A stretch of DNA of 64,000 bases from Bog-756 sp963718405. GTDB lineage: Bacteria; Actinomycetota; Acidimicrobiia; Acidimicrobiales; RAAP-2. Position 1 is the first letter of the stretch, and every line of letters begins with the position of its first letter. Of this stretch, positions 16,166 through 24,607 are shown piece by piece. The position numbers and the translations under genes are program-made. The DNA lies in NCBI GenBank assembly GCA_963718405.1, contig CAVQYZ010000002.1:558001-622000 (forward strand), written 5' to 3'. Under the pieces are notes generated by a model. It was not told the origin of the DNA. It saw only the letters and a list, made by a program, of their open reading frames with translations, and searched no databases.

Positions 16166-16767
16166 TGGCTCACCTTCCAGACGCCGGACGATCTCACCAG
16201 TTCGGCCGTGGTGGCCCGTTTTCCGCCGGGAGTGTTCTTGGCCCGAGCACCGTTGGTGGTGTACTCGATCCACTTGGTGTCGTCGAAACAGTCGGTCACG
16301 GTGGCCTGATTCGGATCGGCGCTCGGTGCAAGCGACGTCACCCGCGGCTGATGAGTGGTGATACCCCTGGTGACGATGGAATGGAGCTGGTCCCGGGCCA
16401 GACCCTGGGTCAAGAGGGTCAGTGCCACTCCGGTGGCGTGCTGGGGCAGAAGGCTCGACTGGAAGTCAGATGTCTCCGCCGCAGTGACCAGGTCGCCCCA
16501 CATGTCCCGGTAGGCCACCAGCACCTGGGATGACACCTCGGCGGAGTGCTGGGCGGCGGTGAGGGTCGTCGACGTCGCCCCGGCCGTCGGTCCTGATGCC
16601 TTCGTAGGTGCGGAGGCCGGGGGAGCGGCCGTCGTCCCGCCACCACAGGCCGCCAGCACCAGGGCCACCGTGCACAGCATCAGGCCGGTGACCGTAGCCA
16701 TCGGTCGAGCGTTCAATACGGTTGGGACCCCGATGGGTGGTGCCTGTACCCCATCATGGTGCTCCAT
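16135..16767 (-). CDS. Secreted lipoprotein of unknown function
   Basis: A hydrophobic signal segment ends in a lipobox, VLAAC, followed by GGG and a Thr/Ala/Pro-rich linker, so the mature protein is probably lipid-anchored outside the membrane. The globular part (SSQVLVAYRDMWGDLVTAA, ATVTDCFDDTKWIEYTTNGA, GVWKVSQLTIGATGTC) resembles small actinobacterial lipoproteins with an NTF2-like/DUF pattern, but I do not recognise the family. The frame runs from 16767, overlapping the preceding gene by 14 bp; a TTG at 16713 or ATG at 16701 would give a more normal signal peptide. Confidence 0.7.
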   Translation of the reverse strand: MEHHDGVQAPPIGVPTVLNARPMATVTGLMLCTVALVLAACGGGTTAAPPASAPTKASGPTAGATSTTLTAAQHSAEVSSQVLVAYRDMWGDLVTAAETSDFQSSLLPQHATGVALTLLTQGLARDQLHSIVTRGITTHQPRVTSLAPSADPNQATVTDCFDDTKWIEYTTNGARAKNTPGGKRATTAELVRSSGVWKVSQLTIGATGTC

Positions 16768-17644
16768 CGTCCGGATGCCATGGGGCTGAAGGTCGACCGA
16801 CTGGGGCCGGTTGGCCGGAGGATTCGTCGGCGGCCAGCGCCACGCCGACCTGATCGGCGATGGCCACAGCTACCAACAACCGGTCCGAGGGGACCGGCTT
16901 GCCCGGCGTCGGCGTGAGCAAGAAGTGGCCCAGGAGCCATCCGCCGCTCCTCACCGGGAGGTCGATGTTCCGGGTGGGCAGACCGAGGTCCTCGGTCGAC
17001 CACAGCTCGTGGCCCACCATGACATGGCCGTCGGGCGTCACCCGGGCCGTCACCCCGTCGGGAGCGCGGGTGCTGAACCGGCAGGCCCGCAGGCTGAGCA
17101 GTTCGGAGATCTCATGAGAGGCCGTGGCTACCACCAGCTGGGCATCACGGCCGGTGGCGGCCAGCTCGGTGACCGAGTGGAGAAGGGCCATCTGCTGTCG
17201 GCCCTGCCACGCGGCATCACGGTGACGCCGACCACGTGCGGCCAGCTCACCCACGGCCAGCCCCACGACCAACAGCAGGATCTCCGTGATGAAGTCGGAG
17301 TGCCGGGTGATCCGGAACGACTGGTAGGGACGGGTCAAGAAGAAGTCGAACGAGAGCGCGGAGACCACGGCGGCCGTAGCAGCGGCCGCTCGCCGGCCGG
17401 TGCTGGCCACCGCCACGATCACCACCACCAGGAACAAGGCGTTATCGGCGGTGTCGAGCTGGTTCCTCCACGGGATCAGGGCTGCCGCTACCGCCATGGG
17501 GGCGACGACGGCCGCCAGCATGATCCAGGTGTCGGGACGCAGAACGGCGCCCGCACCGGACTTGGTCGGGGCTGGAGCCCCGGTCGTTCCGGAGGCCTCT
17601 GGAGCCCCAGTCGGATGCCGATGCCAATGGTCCGGTCTGGTCAC
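16754..17644 (-). CDS. Orphan DUF4118 (KdpD-type membrane sensor) protein without kinase domain
   Basis: From a GTG at 17644 (GGAAGG about ten bases upstream) the product is about 296 residues. It has four membrane segments of the KdpD type, including SFDFFLTRPYQSFRI, then a GAF-like soluble domain (MALLHSVTELAATGRDAQLV ... VPSDRLLVAVAIADQVGVAL). No HisKA, HATPase or ATP-binding KdpD domain follows. Earlier in-frame starts extend it to 17866 but would overlap the divergent OsmC promoter. It may be a membrane sensor acting on a separate kinase, or a remnant of a KdpD-like gene. The lipoprotein gene follows with overlap. Confidence 0.7.
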   Translation of the reverse strand: MTRPDHWHRHPTGAPEASGTTGAPAPTKSGAGAVLRPDTWIMLAAVVAPMAVAAALIPWRNQLDTADNALFLVVVIVAVASTGRRAAAATAAVVSALSFDFFLTRPYQSFRITRHSDFITEILLLVVGLAVGELAARGRRHRDAAWQGRQQMALLHSVTELAATGRDAQLVVATASHEISELLSLRACRFSTRAPDGVTARVTPDGHVMVGHELWSTEDLGLPTRNIDLPVRSGGWLLGHFLLTPTPGKPVPSDRLLVAVAIADQVGVALAADESSGQPAPVGRPSAPWHPDDGAP

Positions 17645-17798
17645 AGTACCCACACCTTCCACTGTGGCACGGCTCCGACCCGGTGAGAAGAGCAGGCGAC
17701 CGTGGTGGGCGGCCTGCAGCCCAAATTTATCGGGTCTGTTACGCCACGGTCCGATATCGGTGCTACGAAGACGGTATGGGTGAAGGGCAACGCTACCG

Positions 17799-18248
17799 AT
17801 GAGTGCCGACAAAGCTGCCCCCATCGAGGGGGAGCATCCGATTGCCATGGTGTCGGTGGTGAGCACCGATAGCTACCGCGGCGATGTCCGCGCCGGACGC
17901 CACCACCTGGTCGTGGACGAGGGTCCTGACGTCGGCGGTGACGACCAGGGCCCCAATCCGTACCAACTGCTTCTGGCCGGCCTGGTCCAGTGCACCGCGG
18001 CCACCCTGCGGATGTATGCCAACCGGAAGGGATGGCCCCTCGGCGAGGTAGCGGTCCGCGCCCAACTGCTCCGCACCGGAGACGGGGCCACCAAGGTCGA
18101 ACGCATCGAGCGCACCATCAAGGTGACCGGCGATCTCACGGAGGAGCAGCGGAACCGGTTGGCCGAAATCGCCGAGCGGACCCCGGTCACCCGGACCTTG
18201 AGCTCAGGACTCAAGATTCACACCACCTTCAGCCCACCTGCCAGCTGA
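17799..18248 (+). CDS. OsmC/Ohr-family protein
   Basis: 149 residues with the OsmC pattern GPNPYQLLLAGLVQCTAATL RMYANRKGWPL split over two helices, and the closing ERTPVTRTLSSGLKI. OsmC proteins are dimeric thiol peroxidases that reduce organic hydroperoxides with two Cys residues. The first Cys is present (LVQC), but the second site, normally a Cys before Pro-Val, reads ERTPV, so the resolving Cys is missing. It may therefore act in another role, as several OsmC subgroups do. Transcribed divergently from the DUF4118 gene; GAAGGG lies 11 bases before the ATG. Confidence 0.85.
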   Translation: MSADKAAPIEGEHPIAMVSVVSTDSYRGDVRAGRHHLVVDEGPDVGGDDQGPNPYQLLLAGLVQCTAATLRMYANRKGWPLGEVAVRAQLLRTGDGATKVERIERTIKVTGDLTEEQRNRLAEIAERTPVTRTLSSGLKIHTTFSPPAS

Positions 18249-18278
18249 CTGAAGTAGCCCGCCACCAGTGGCGGCCTC

Positions 18279-19052
18279 TCAGCGCAGGTGTAGGCCCCCG
18301 TCGACCAGCACCACCTCGCCGGTGACGTAGGTCGAACGGGCCAGTCCCACGAGCACCTCAGCCACGTCCTCGGGGCTGGCTGTGCGTTGCAGCGGGGCCT
18401 GGGCCTTCGACGAACTCCCGGACCAAGTCCCAGTCTGCGGTCCAGGGGGTGTCGACCAGTCCGGGGGCCACCGCGTTGACCCGGATGTCGGGCCCGAGGG
18501 AGTTGGCCAGCAACCTGGTCATGTGGCTGACCGCGGCCTTCGAGCAGGCGTAGGGGATCGAACTGCCGGTCGGCCGTTCGCCGGCCACCGAGGACACGTT
18601 GAGGATCTGACCTTGCCCCGAGGACCGCAGGTGGCTCGACTGCGGCCACCGTGACCTGCCAGGTGCCGATGACGTTGACATCGAAGATTCGCCGCCAGAT
18701 GTCAGGCGAGGCCGCTTCGAGGTCGGCATGGGAGATGACCTCGGTGGTGCCGGCGTTGTTGACCAGGACATCGAGGCGGCCGTGACGGTCCACCACCTCG
18801 TCGATCAGCCGCTGGGCCTGGTGCTGGTCGGAGACGTCAGCCTGCACATAGCTGGCATCCGGGAGATCGGCGGCCAGGGCCCGGCCGGCCTCCACCGACG
18901 TCGACGAGTTGATCACCACGGTCGCTCCCAGGTCGGCGAACAGCCGGGCGGTGGCGGCGCCGATGCCGGAGGACGAGCCGGTGATGAGTACGGTCTGCCC
19001 GCCGAAAGTGGGCTTGCCGGGAGGTGGACGGGGAAGGGGCTGGACCGGACAT
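18279..19052 (-). pseudogene. Short-chain dehydrogenase/reductase, frameshifted
   Basis: Classical SDR: TVLITGSSSGIGAATARLFA (cofactor-binding TGxxxGIG), LVNNAG, the catalytic region NVSSVAGE with Tyr-x-x-x-Lys in PYACSKAAVSHM, and the closing VTGEVVLVDGGLHLR. These pieces lie in three frames: breaks are seen near 18638 and 18400, and a third between the ATG at 19052 and the first beta strand. The ATG choice is supported by TACACT (minus strand, 19064-19059) six bases upstream, a leaderless-type promoter. No internal stop occurs in the correct frame. NAD(P)-dependent oxidoreductase, substrate unknown. Confidence 0.8.
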
Positions 19053-19094
19053 GGCCCGAGTGTAGGACCGGCCGTCGCCCGATAGGTTCTTCTC
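19053..19094. promoter_or_regulatory. Compact divergent promoter between SDR and FAH-family genes
   Basis: Only 42 bp separate the two starts. Leftward, TACACT sits six bases before the ATG at 19052; rightward, TAGGTT sits six bases before the GTG at 19095. Both spacings fit leaderless transcription, as reported for many actinobacterial genes. Confidence 0.5.
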
Positions 19095-19982
19095 GTGCGA
19101 CTGGTGAGCATGATCGACGGAACGGCCGCGGACCGGCCTGGTGGTCGGTGACGAGATCGTGGACCTCACCGATCCCGCCATCGGGCTGCCCGCCGACATG
19201 GTGGCGTTGCTGACGCTGGGGGAGGACGCCGGGGGAGCCCTGCGCGGCGCCCCGGCCACCCGGGCCCGACGGCACCCTCTGGCCGAAGCCCGACTCGGCC
19301 GCGCCGGTCCCGCGGCCACCGTCCTTTCTGGCCATCGCCCGCAACTACGACGCCCACATCGCCGAGCTGGGGCACGAGCGGCCCGAGTTCCAGACCTGGT
19401 TCTCCAAGCAACCGACCTGTGTCATCGGTCCGGGAGCGGCCATCGAGGTTCCGCGGGTCTCGTTCGACCGTCGACTACGAAGGGGAGCTGGGCATGGTGA
19501 TCGGCCGGCGGTGTCGGCACGTGCCCGCCGAACGCGCCCTCGAGGTGGTGGCCGGGTTCACGGTGGTCAACGACGTCAGCGTGCGGGACTGGCAGTGGCG
19601 GTCCCCGACCATGATGATGGGAAAGGGCTTCGACACCCACGGACCCACCGGGCCGGCCATCGTCACCACCGACGAGGTCGGGGACCCCCAGGGCCTCTCG
19701 GTGCGAACCTGGGTCAACGGCGAGCTCCGCCAGGACGGGACATCGGCCGACATGATCTTCACCTGCGCCCAGATGATCGAGCACCTGTCGGCGGCGTTCA
19801 CCCTCGAGGTGGGCATGGTCATCTCGACGGGCACGCCGGCCGGCGTGGCCGCTGGGGAGGATCCGCCCCGTTGGCTGGCGGCCGGTGACACGGTGACCGT
19901 GGTCGTCGAAGGGGTGGGCGAACTGGCCAACCCGGTGGTTGACGAGCCGGCCACAGACCACCGGCCGAACGCCGGGTCGTGA
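19095..19982 (+). pseudogene. Fumarylacetoacetate hydrolase family protein, three frameshifts
   Basis: The start reads VRLVSMIDGTA; after a one-base break near 19125 it continues GLVVGDEIVDLTDPAIGLPA. A second break near 19290 leads to FLAIARNYDAHIAELGHERP and QTWFSKQPTCVIGPG; a third near 19460 leads to VDYEGELGMVIGRRCRHVP, FTVVNDVSVRDWQWR and GKGFDTHGPTGPAIVT. The metal-binding Glu and Asp residues of the FAH fold are visible in YEGELG and VVNDVS. Family members cleave or isomerise 2-oxo acid enols in catabolic routes. The TGA overlaps the GTG of the next gene. Three indels in 0.9 kb with no stop in frame is remarkable. Confidence 0.8.
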
Positions 19983-20407
19983 CCCCTGCTCCCGATGAGT
20001 CTGGTGTGGTCAGGGTCACCCCCTCCCTCTCGGTACCGCTCTCCGAACTGCAGGTCCGCTTCACTCCGAGTGGGGGGCCCGGTGGGCAGCATGCCAACAA
20101 GGTGAGCACCCGCGTCGAGCTCCGCTTCGATGTGGCCGGATCGCCGTCACTCGGGCCCCGGCAACGGGCCCGGTTGCTCGAGCGCTTGGGCCCCGAGATC
20201 CGGATCGTCGCCGACGACGAGCGCTCCCAGATCCGGAACCGGCAACTTGCCGTCGAGCGATTCCGGGCCCGGGTGGCCGACGCCCTCCATGTGGACAAGC
20301 CGAGGCGCCCTACCCGACCATCGAAAGGGGCCAAGGAGCGACGGTTGGCCGAGAAGCGCCAGGTGTCCGAACGGAAGCGCAACCGGCGGCCGGACTTCGA
20401 CGACTGA
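19979..20407 (+). CDS. arfB: Peptide-chain-release-factor-like ribosome rescue protein ArfB
   Basis: 142 residues with the class I release factor GGQ loop in FTPSGGPGGQHANKVSTRVE and a basic Lys/Arg-rich C-terminal tail (KGAKERRLAEKRQVSERKRN) that in ArfB/YaeJ enters the empty mRNA channel. It lacks the codon-recognition domains of full release factors. Its job is hydrolysis of peptidyl-tRNA on stalled ribosomes. The GTG start overlaps the FAH-family gene stop by four bases. Confidence 0.9.
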   Translation: MTPAPDESGVVRVTPSLSVPLSELQVRFTPSGGPGGQHANKVSTRVELRFDVAGSPSLGPRQRARLLERLGPEIRIVADDERSQIRNRQLAVERFRARVADALHVDKPRRPTRPSKGAKERRLAEKRQVSERKRNRRPDFDD

Positions 20408-20445
20408 TCGGGTCAGCCGGCCGATCGGGTCCGCCGACGATCGGG

Positions 20446-21405
20446 TCAGCCGACCTTGCGGTCCTCGGCCGGGGCGGCGCCCCACACCTCGTCCAGGAAG
20501 TGGGCGATCTCCCCGGTCAACCGCTCGGGATGGACCCGCAACTCGAGCACCGAGGTGGCCTGGACCAATCGGCCCTGGGGAAGCCGGCGGGCCAACTGCT
20601 CGGCATCGTGGAACGGGTGGATGCGGTCAACCCGGTGACCGATGACCAGCGCAGGCACGTCCATGGCGGCCCGTTGGGCCACGGTGGGGGCGATGGGACC
20701 GGCCAGGATCCCGTGCAGCACCGCCGCCGTCTCGACGGGATCGTTGGAGAGCGAATTGAGGGCGCTGTCGAGGGCGCCGATACCCGTACGCGGCAGTCGT
20801 TTGAAGACCGAGGCCACCCGTCTCACCACCGGCCGGGCGAAGTGGACGGCGAACAACATGGGCACGAAGGTGATGGCGGCGGCCGGGACCGCCCACTCGA
20901 GCACCGGCATCTCGAGGATCAGGCCCTTGACCCGCTCTGGGGCCTGGGCCGTCACCAGCAGGCTCACGTTGGCCCCCAGCGATACTCCGCCAATGACGGC
21001 CTGGTTGATTCCCAGGTGATCGAGGAGCGCCACCACCTCTTCGGCGTAGGTGTCCATCCGGTGGCACGAGGCGCGCTTGGGCTTCTCCGAGCGCCCGTGG
21101 CCCGGCATGTCCACCAGGATGACCCGATGGCCCGTGGCCGCCAGGTCGGCGGCCAGGCGGCGGTTCATATCGGAGTCCATCAGGATCCCGTGAATGAATA
21201 CCAGGGTGCGTGGGCCATGACCGTGGATCTCGTAGTAGAGCTCGAGCTCGTTGACCTCGAACATCCCGACCTCGAAGGGTGGAGCGGCACCCGACGGTGG
21301 CCCGCTGGACCCGGCCGATCGGCCGTTGCCCCGTGCCACCGCGTTGTCCTGCTCTGGATTGGTACCGCTATCGGCCTGTTCGGCCGTCGCCCCCGGATTC
21401 CCCAT
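20446..21405 (-). CDS. Alpha/beta hydrolase
   Basis: 319 residues. Hydrolase core: oxyanion region FIHGILMDSDMN, DMPGHGRSEKP, nucleophile elbow GGVSLGANVS (Gly-x-Ser-x-Gly), acid/His region ending VLELRVHPERL. Substrate unknown. The first 47 residues are low complexity; an internal ATG at 21264 (MFEVNELELYYEIHG) would give a standard-length hydrolase. The upstream start is favoured by TACCGT seven bases before it (leaderless type) but overlaps the 3' end of the nitrilase gene by 38 bp. Both genes read leftward and may also be co-transcribed. Confidence 0.85.
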   Translation of the reverse strand: MGNPGATAEQADSGTNPEQDNAVARGNGRSAGSSGPPSGAAPPFEVGMFEVNELELYYEIHGHGPRTLVFIHGILMDSDMNRRLAADLAATGHRVILVDMPGHGRSEKPKRASCHRMDTYAEEVVALLDHLGINQAVIGGVSLGANVSLLVTAQAPERVKGLILEMPVLEWAVPAAAITFVPMLFAVHFARPVVRRVASVFKRLPRTGIGALDSALNSLSNDPVETAAVLHGILAGPIAPTVAQRAAMDVPALVIGHRVDRIHPFHDAEQLARRLPQGRLVQATSVLELRVHPERLTGEIAHFLDEVWGAAPAEDRKVG

Positions 21406-22261
21406 CAGGCCAACGGTAGGCGTCAGGACGTCGATTGGACAAGACCGGCAGCTCGGAGCGGATCGTTAGCTGGGCGTCCAGGTCCAGTTCGGCGAGGACC
21501 ACGCCGGGGCTGGGGTCGGTCCGTTCGGCCTGAATCGAGCCCCAGGGGTCGACGACCATGGAGTGGCCGTAGCAGGGGGGCATCCCGGTGGGGAGGGGTC
21601 CCACCTGGCCCGCACCGATCACGAAGACCTGGTTCTCCACAGCCCGGGCCCGGAGCAGCAACTCCCAGTGGGCCGGTCCGGTGGCTGCGGTGAAGGCCGC
21701 CGGGACGGCCATGACGGTGGCGCCGGCCAGGGTCAGGATGCGGTACACCTCGGGGAACCGGAGGTCGTAGCAGAGGGAGAGCCCGACGACCGGGGCCGAT
21801 CCACCGCCCTCTTCGGTGGCGGATTCGACCGGGGAGACCACCAACTCGTCGCCGGGGGCCACCGTGGCCGACTCCCGGGAGGCAGCTCCTTCGACGGTCA
21901 CATCAAAGAGGTGGATCTTCCGGTAGACCGCCTGGATCGCTCCGGTCGGATTGATCAGGCAGCTGGTGTTGAAGAGCCTCCCGTCGGTCCGCGCTCCCTC
22001 GGGGGGCTGCTCGGGGATGCTGCCGGCCACCAGGTGGATCCCCAGTCGTCGAGCGACCCCGGACGCCCAGGTGACGGTGGGCCCGACGAGGGGTTCGGCG
22101 TATCGGCGCAGATGGTCGGGCCCACCGGCCACGGAGAAGTACTCGGGCAGCACCACCAGCGAGGCCCCGGCACCCGCTGCCTCCTCTACCAGGGCCTCGG
22201 CCGCATCGAGGTTGTGCCTCCGGTCCGGTCCCGCCGTCGTCTGGACGGCTGCGACGCGCAT
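21368..22261 (-). CDS. Carbon-nitrogen hydrolase (nitrilase superfamily)
   Basis: 297 residues from the ATG at 22261. The Glu-Lys-Cys triad of the family is visible: Glu in LVVLPEYFS, Lys in YRKIHLFDV, Cys in GLSLCYDLRFPEVYR. This combination resembles the Nit1/deaminated-glutathione amidase or omega-amidase branch, which hydrolyses small amides. TACCCT five bases upstream of the ATG suggests a leaderless promoter. The gene overlaps the downstream alpha/beta hydrolase gene. Confidence 0.9.
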   Translation of the reverse strand: MRVAAVQTTAGPDRRHNLDAAEALVEEAAGAGASLVVLPEYFSVAGGPDHLRRYAEPLVGPTVTWASGVARRLGIHLVAGSIPEQPPEGARTDGRLFNTSCLINPTGAIQAVYRKIHLFDVTVEGAASRESATVAPGDELVVSPVESATEEGGGSAPVVGLSLCYDLRFPEVYRILTLAGATVMAVPAAFTAATGPAHWELLLRARAVENQVFVIGAGQVGPLPTGMPPCYGHSMVVDPWGSIQAERTDPSPGVVLAELDLDAQLTIRSELPVLSNRRPDAYRWPDGESGGDGRTGR

Positions 22262-22352
22262 GGCACAGGGTAGGCCGGTCCTCGGGCACAATGACCGCTA
22301 AGCACCTGTCGCTCCACCACGAGGTGGCGGTGACCAAGCAGAAACGAGTGTC

Positions 22353-23589
22353 GTGTCCTTCGAAGACTCCGACGTGGTCCGCAGCGCCGTCCGGCTCGAG
22401 GGCTTCCGCGACGATGAGTTCAACTACCAACTCATCCGGGCCCTCGGTGTGGCCGACTACGGAGGGTCGACCGTCGGGGAGTGCCTGTCGGCGGTGGCCG
22501 AGATCGCCGACGGGAGCCCGCGAAGCTGGGCCCTGGTCTTCGAGCGCCTGGCCCAGAGGGTCGAGCAGCGGGGCCGGGCGTGCCTCCAGGACGGCCGGCC
22601 GGTCAGCGCCCGCGACCATCTGCTGCGGGCCTCGACGTACTACCGGACCGCCGAGTACTACGCCGACGGGGTCACCAACAGCTCGCACCGGATGGGGGAG
22701 CGCAGTCGGGACTGCTTCGTTTCGGCGGCCACCCTGCACCAACCGCCGGTGGAGGTGGTCGAGATCCCCTACGAGGACGGTTCGTTGCCGGGCTACCTGG
22801 TCCGACCGGCCCCCGGATCACGGCCAGGGAGGCCCGGGGCCCACTCTGGTCGGGGTGGGTGGCTTCGACTCCAGTGCCGAGGAGCTCTACTTCCATCTGG
22901 GGGCGCCGGGGGCTGAACGGGGCTGGACGGTCTTCGTCTTCGACGGTCCGGGCCAACCGGGGTGCATGCGGAACCATCCGGGCATGACGTTCCGGCCCGA
23001 CTACGAGGTTCCGATCGGGGCCGTCATCGACCATCTCGTCGAGCGCCGGGACGTCGACACCGACCGTCTGGCGTTGGCCGGTCAGAGCTTCGGCTCGTAC
23101 TTCGCGGCCCGGAGCGCGGCCACCGATGCCCGGGTCGGCGCCCTGGTGGTCAACCCGCCGATCGTGGACATGAGCAGGTACATGGAGGCGTGGGTCGGAC
23201 CCGAGGTGTACCGGATGTCCCGGGACATCCGGCCCGAAGACGTGGCCGGCGTTCCTGAAGACCTGATGCCCCGCCAGATGCAGTGGGGGATAGCGGCTAT
23301 CTGCCACCGCTTCGGCGTGCCCTCGTTCCACGCCTGGCGCCGGGCCATGGAGGCCTACCGGCTCGACGGCATGGTGTCCTCGGTCCACTGCCCGGCGCTG
23401 GCCCTGATGGGAGACCGGGAGGGCGCCGAGCCCTCGGCCCAGTTCGATGCCTTCGTCGCCGGGGTCGGCGGCCCGGTGACCCCGGTCAGATTCACCGCCG
23501 AGGACGGGGCATCGACCCACTGCCAGGCGGACAACATCCGGCTTTCGGCTCAGGTGACGTTCGACTGGCTGGACCGGCAGTTCTCCTGA
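22353..23589 (+). pseudogene. Alpha/beta hydrolase (FrsA/DUF1100-like), one frameshift
   Basis: Starts GTG TCC TTC (VSFEDSDVVRSAVRLEGF). An N-terminal helical region is followed by VEVVEIPYEDGSLPGYLVRP. Near 22830-22850, within a run of G and C, the frame shifts by one to LVGVGGFDSSAEELYFH, VFVFDGPGQPGCMRN, the nucleophile elbow LAGQSFGSYFAARSAA and the late ALALMGDREGAEPSAQ, ending TGA at 23589. Length and order match two-domain hydrolases of the FrsA/DUF1100 type. The GC-run location favours a sequencing error. Substrate unknown. Confidence 0.78.
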
Positions 23590-23629
23590 GGACCGCGTTC
23601 GCCCGGTCCGACTCAGGTGGCGGCGGCGC

Positions 23630-24301
23630 TCACAGGCCGAGCTTGGCGGAGCAACCGGGCCATGGCTCCCAGCCCCTCATGGCCTCCAGCCGCTCGGCGG
23701 CCTGATCCTGGACGGCGGGAGGAGCCTGGTTCGGTAGACCGGGATAGCCAAGACCCGCCCAGGTCGACGCCGAGAACTGGTAGGCCCCGTAGTACCCGTT
23801 TCCGGTGTTTATGGCGTAGTTGTCACCGGACTCGCACTGGCGGAGCTCGGCCCAGATGGCGGCGCTCGGGCCCAAGGGGCCGCCCGGGGCGGTGGGTGCC
23901 GGAGTCGCCGGTGCCGGCACCGGCGCAGGAGTAGGAGCAGGCACGGTCGTGGCAGGAGCGGCGACCGGAACCGCCGAGACCGGGGTAGTGGCTCGCGGAG
24001 AGGGGTGCGGGTCGGCCGGACGGGCGGGTGCGGGGAGGTGCAGCGAGGCCAGGGCGATGGTCAGGCCTCCTCCGGCCTCGAGGCGACTGGACCCCGAACG
24101 ACCGGCCGCGGACTCCGAGAGGTTGTCGATCACCAGCCGGGAACCGACCTGAGCGGCGGTGGCCCCGGCCGAGCCGGTCTGGCGGCCGGCCTGCAGACCG
24201 GCCGCTCCGGCGGGGTCCGACGGTTGGAAGGCGATCAGGGCGACCGAGGCCAGGCCGATGAACAGGCCGGCAGCACGGAGGGACAAGCGGGACTGGCGCA
24301 C
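23630..24301 (-). CDS. Resuscitation-promoting-factor-like transglycosylase
   Basis: 223 residues from the GTG at 24301, with GAGGAG about ten bases upstream. A signal peptide (RLSLRAAGLFIGLASVALIA) is followed by a long Pro/Ala/Thr-rich linker and a C-terminal Rpf domain: ELRQCESGDNYAINTGNGYY, with the catalytic Glu in QCESG, then GAYQFSASTWAGLG. Rpf proteins cleave cell-wall peptidoglycan and promote regrowth of dormant actinobacteria. The gene has an untranslated leader of up to about 250 nt. An in-frame extension to 24427 lacks signal-peptide character. Confidence 0.9.
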   Translation of the reverse strand: MRQSRLSLRAAGLFIGLASVALIAFQPSDPAGAAGLQAGRQTGSAGATAAQVGSRLVIDNLSESAAGRSGSSRLEAGGGLTIALASLHLPAPARPADPHPSPRATTPVSAVPVAAPATTVPAPTPAPVPAPATPAPTAPGGPLGPSAAIWAELRQCESGDNYAINTGNGYYGAYQFSASTWAGLGYPGLPNQAPPAVQDQAAERLEAMRGWEPWPGCSAKLGL

Positions 24302-24607
24302 GTGGCGAGACTCCTCGAGGTCGCGGTAGCCCGGAGGGCTTCGAGATGGGCTTCGGAACGCGGGCGCCCGCCGAGGTGCATTCGTCTCGCGAGTCGGTGC
24401 CGGAGTGGTTGGCCGGATCGGGACCACGATGGGTCCGTACGAGGTGCAGGCGGGGAAACCCTGATCAAGTCGGCGTCAGGCAGCTCCGAACCGGCAGGGG
24501 ATAGCGGCGGGCGGCGCCGAAGGGCACCCCGGGGATCGTCCTATGCTGGCAGCACTCGAAAACACTGAGAGTAAGTATATCAGCCACTATATGTGGTAGT
24601 CCTAGAC
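24302..24607 (-). other. Long leader of the rpf gene, possible structured RNA
   Basis: No coding frame is convincing here. The distal part is AT-rich (around 24570-24595) with the palindrome CCACTATATGTGG (24584-24596) and TATACT on the minus strand, which could be the rpf promoter. The remaining ~250 nt are GC-rich and could fold. In other actinobacteria rpf genes often carry a cyclic-di-AMP (ydaO-type) riboswitch; I could not match its conserved core by eye. Confidence 0.35.

Noticed and set aside
24302..24545. Definite cyclic-di-AMP riboswitch upstream of rpf
   Set aside because: Expected from other actinobacteria, but I could not match the conserved core sequences; kept only as a candidate leader.
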